Part shown: positions 6,014-6,349 of the stretch, piece after piece | How the letters are laid out: each line of letters begins with the position of its first letter | How positions within the stretch are numbered: the first letter of the stretch is position 1 | From: Patescibacteria group bacterium | Lineage (GTDB): Bacteria; Patescibacteria; Microgenomatia; Levybacterales; UBA12049 | Length of the DNA: 6,349 nt | Reading direction: 5' to 3' | Assembly: GCA_023379465.1 (NCBI GenBank) | Contig: JAMCTM010000021.1 | Coordinates: forward strand, 1-6,349 | Program-made: the position numbers and the translations under genes | The notes under the pieces: generated by a model | What the model was told of the DNA's origin: nothing | Seen by the model: the letters and a program-made list of their open reading frames with translations, nothing else | Databases searched by the model: none

Positions 6014-6349
6014 ATGGCCATTATTCGAAAAATCTACGCTTTTCTAATAGACACTGTTCAAACATTTCTTCTTGCCGCGTCGGTCTTCTTGGTAATCTAC
6101 ATATTTTTATTTCGTCCATTCGAAGTAGACGGGCTATCCATGTTTCCAACATTCCATAACGGAGACTATGTGTTAACCAACCTAATTACCCTTAAACTGG
6201 GAAACATAAAAAGAGGAGATGTTGTCGTTTTTGTGGCTCCGCCTGACCATCAAAAAGATTTCATAAAACGGATAATAGGACTTCCCGGGGACACGATAAT
6301 GCTTAAAAACGGTAATGTATATTTAAATAAGATCGGAAGAGCACACGTC
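6014..6349 (+). CDS. lepB: Signal peptidase I, 5' part only
   Basis: The first 112 codons of a type I signal peptidase, which cleaves signal peptides from exported proteins on the outer face of the cytoplasmic membrane. One N-terminal membrane segment (about residues 16-34) is followed by the box B motif GLSMFPTFHNGDYV (40-53) with nucleophile Ser42, a RGDVVVF strand (67-73), and the box D motif KRIIGLPGDTI (85-95) with general base Lys85. The Ser/Lys dyad is intact, so the visible part looks functional. The start is fixed because TAA at 6011-6013 lies directly before the ATG. The gene is truncated by the contig end. Its last six codons (6332-6349, IGRAHV) come from adapter sequence, so genuine coding ends at about 6329. 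It may process the surface protein's signal peptide, as it would all secreted proteins. Confidence 0.93.
   Translation, partial: MAIIRKIYAFLIDTVQTFLLAASVFLVIYIFLFRPFEVDGLSMFPTFHNGDYVLTNLITLKLGNIKRGDVVVFVAPPDHQKDFIKRIIGLPGDTIMLKNGNVYLNKIGRAHV
6330..6349 (+). other. Illumina TruSeq adapter contamination at the contig end
   Basis: The final 20 bases begin AGATCGGAAGAGC and continue exactly as the TruSeq Read 1 3' adapter. An exact 20-base match at the very end of the contig is best explained by untrimmed reads. These bases should be masked, and the true sequence ends at about 6329. Confidence 0.96.

Overview
The window is most likely bacterial metagenomic sequence, probably from a Patescibacteria/CPR lineage such as Microgenomates. 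That placement is an inference. It rests on the moderately AT-rich composition, starts without good Shine-Dalgarno sites, a large surface protein with a C39-like domain and one C-terminal membrane anchor, and a tRNA without an encoded CCA. No ribosomal or other marker gene confirms it. TGA is used as a normal stop by two genes, which argues against the code-25 lineages.

Layout. A minus-strand operon (2659 down to 2) reads class I SAM methyltransferase, then a GT4 glycosyltransferase (4-bp ATGA overlap), then a GT2 glycosyltransferase with C-terminal membrane segments. Together they look like part of a cell-surface glycan pathway. A 67-bp gap (2660-2726) holds two divergent sigma-70-type promoters built on one shared TTGACAA. 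The plus-strand gene at 2727-5837 encodes a 1036-residue exported protein: signal peptide, concanavalin/LamG-like domain, C39-like cysteine peptidase domain with Cys/His/Asp visible, several Ig/FnIII-like modules, a Ser/Pro linker and a C-terminal transmembrane anchor. A minus-strand tRNA-Val(CAC) follows (5876-5947). The 66-bp gap to the next gene repeats the divergent-promoter layout on a second TTGACAA. A plus-strand signal peptidase I gene starts at 6014 and runs off the end.

The last 20 bases (6330-6349) match the start of the Illumina TruSeq adapter and are not genomic, so the final six codons of the signal peptidase frame are artefactual.

The most interesting points are the twice-used compact divergent promoter that appears to give leaderless or nearly leaderless transcripts, the heptameric repeats inside two glycosyltransferase genes (one encoding the GT4 interdomain linker), and the mosaic composition and architecture of the large surface protein. 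I see no CRISPR array, transposase or phage gene. No stretch over 300 bases lacks a gene.
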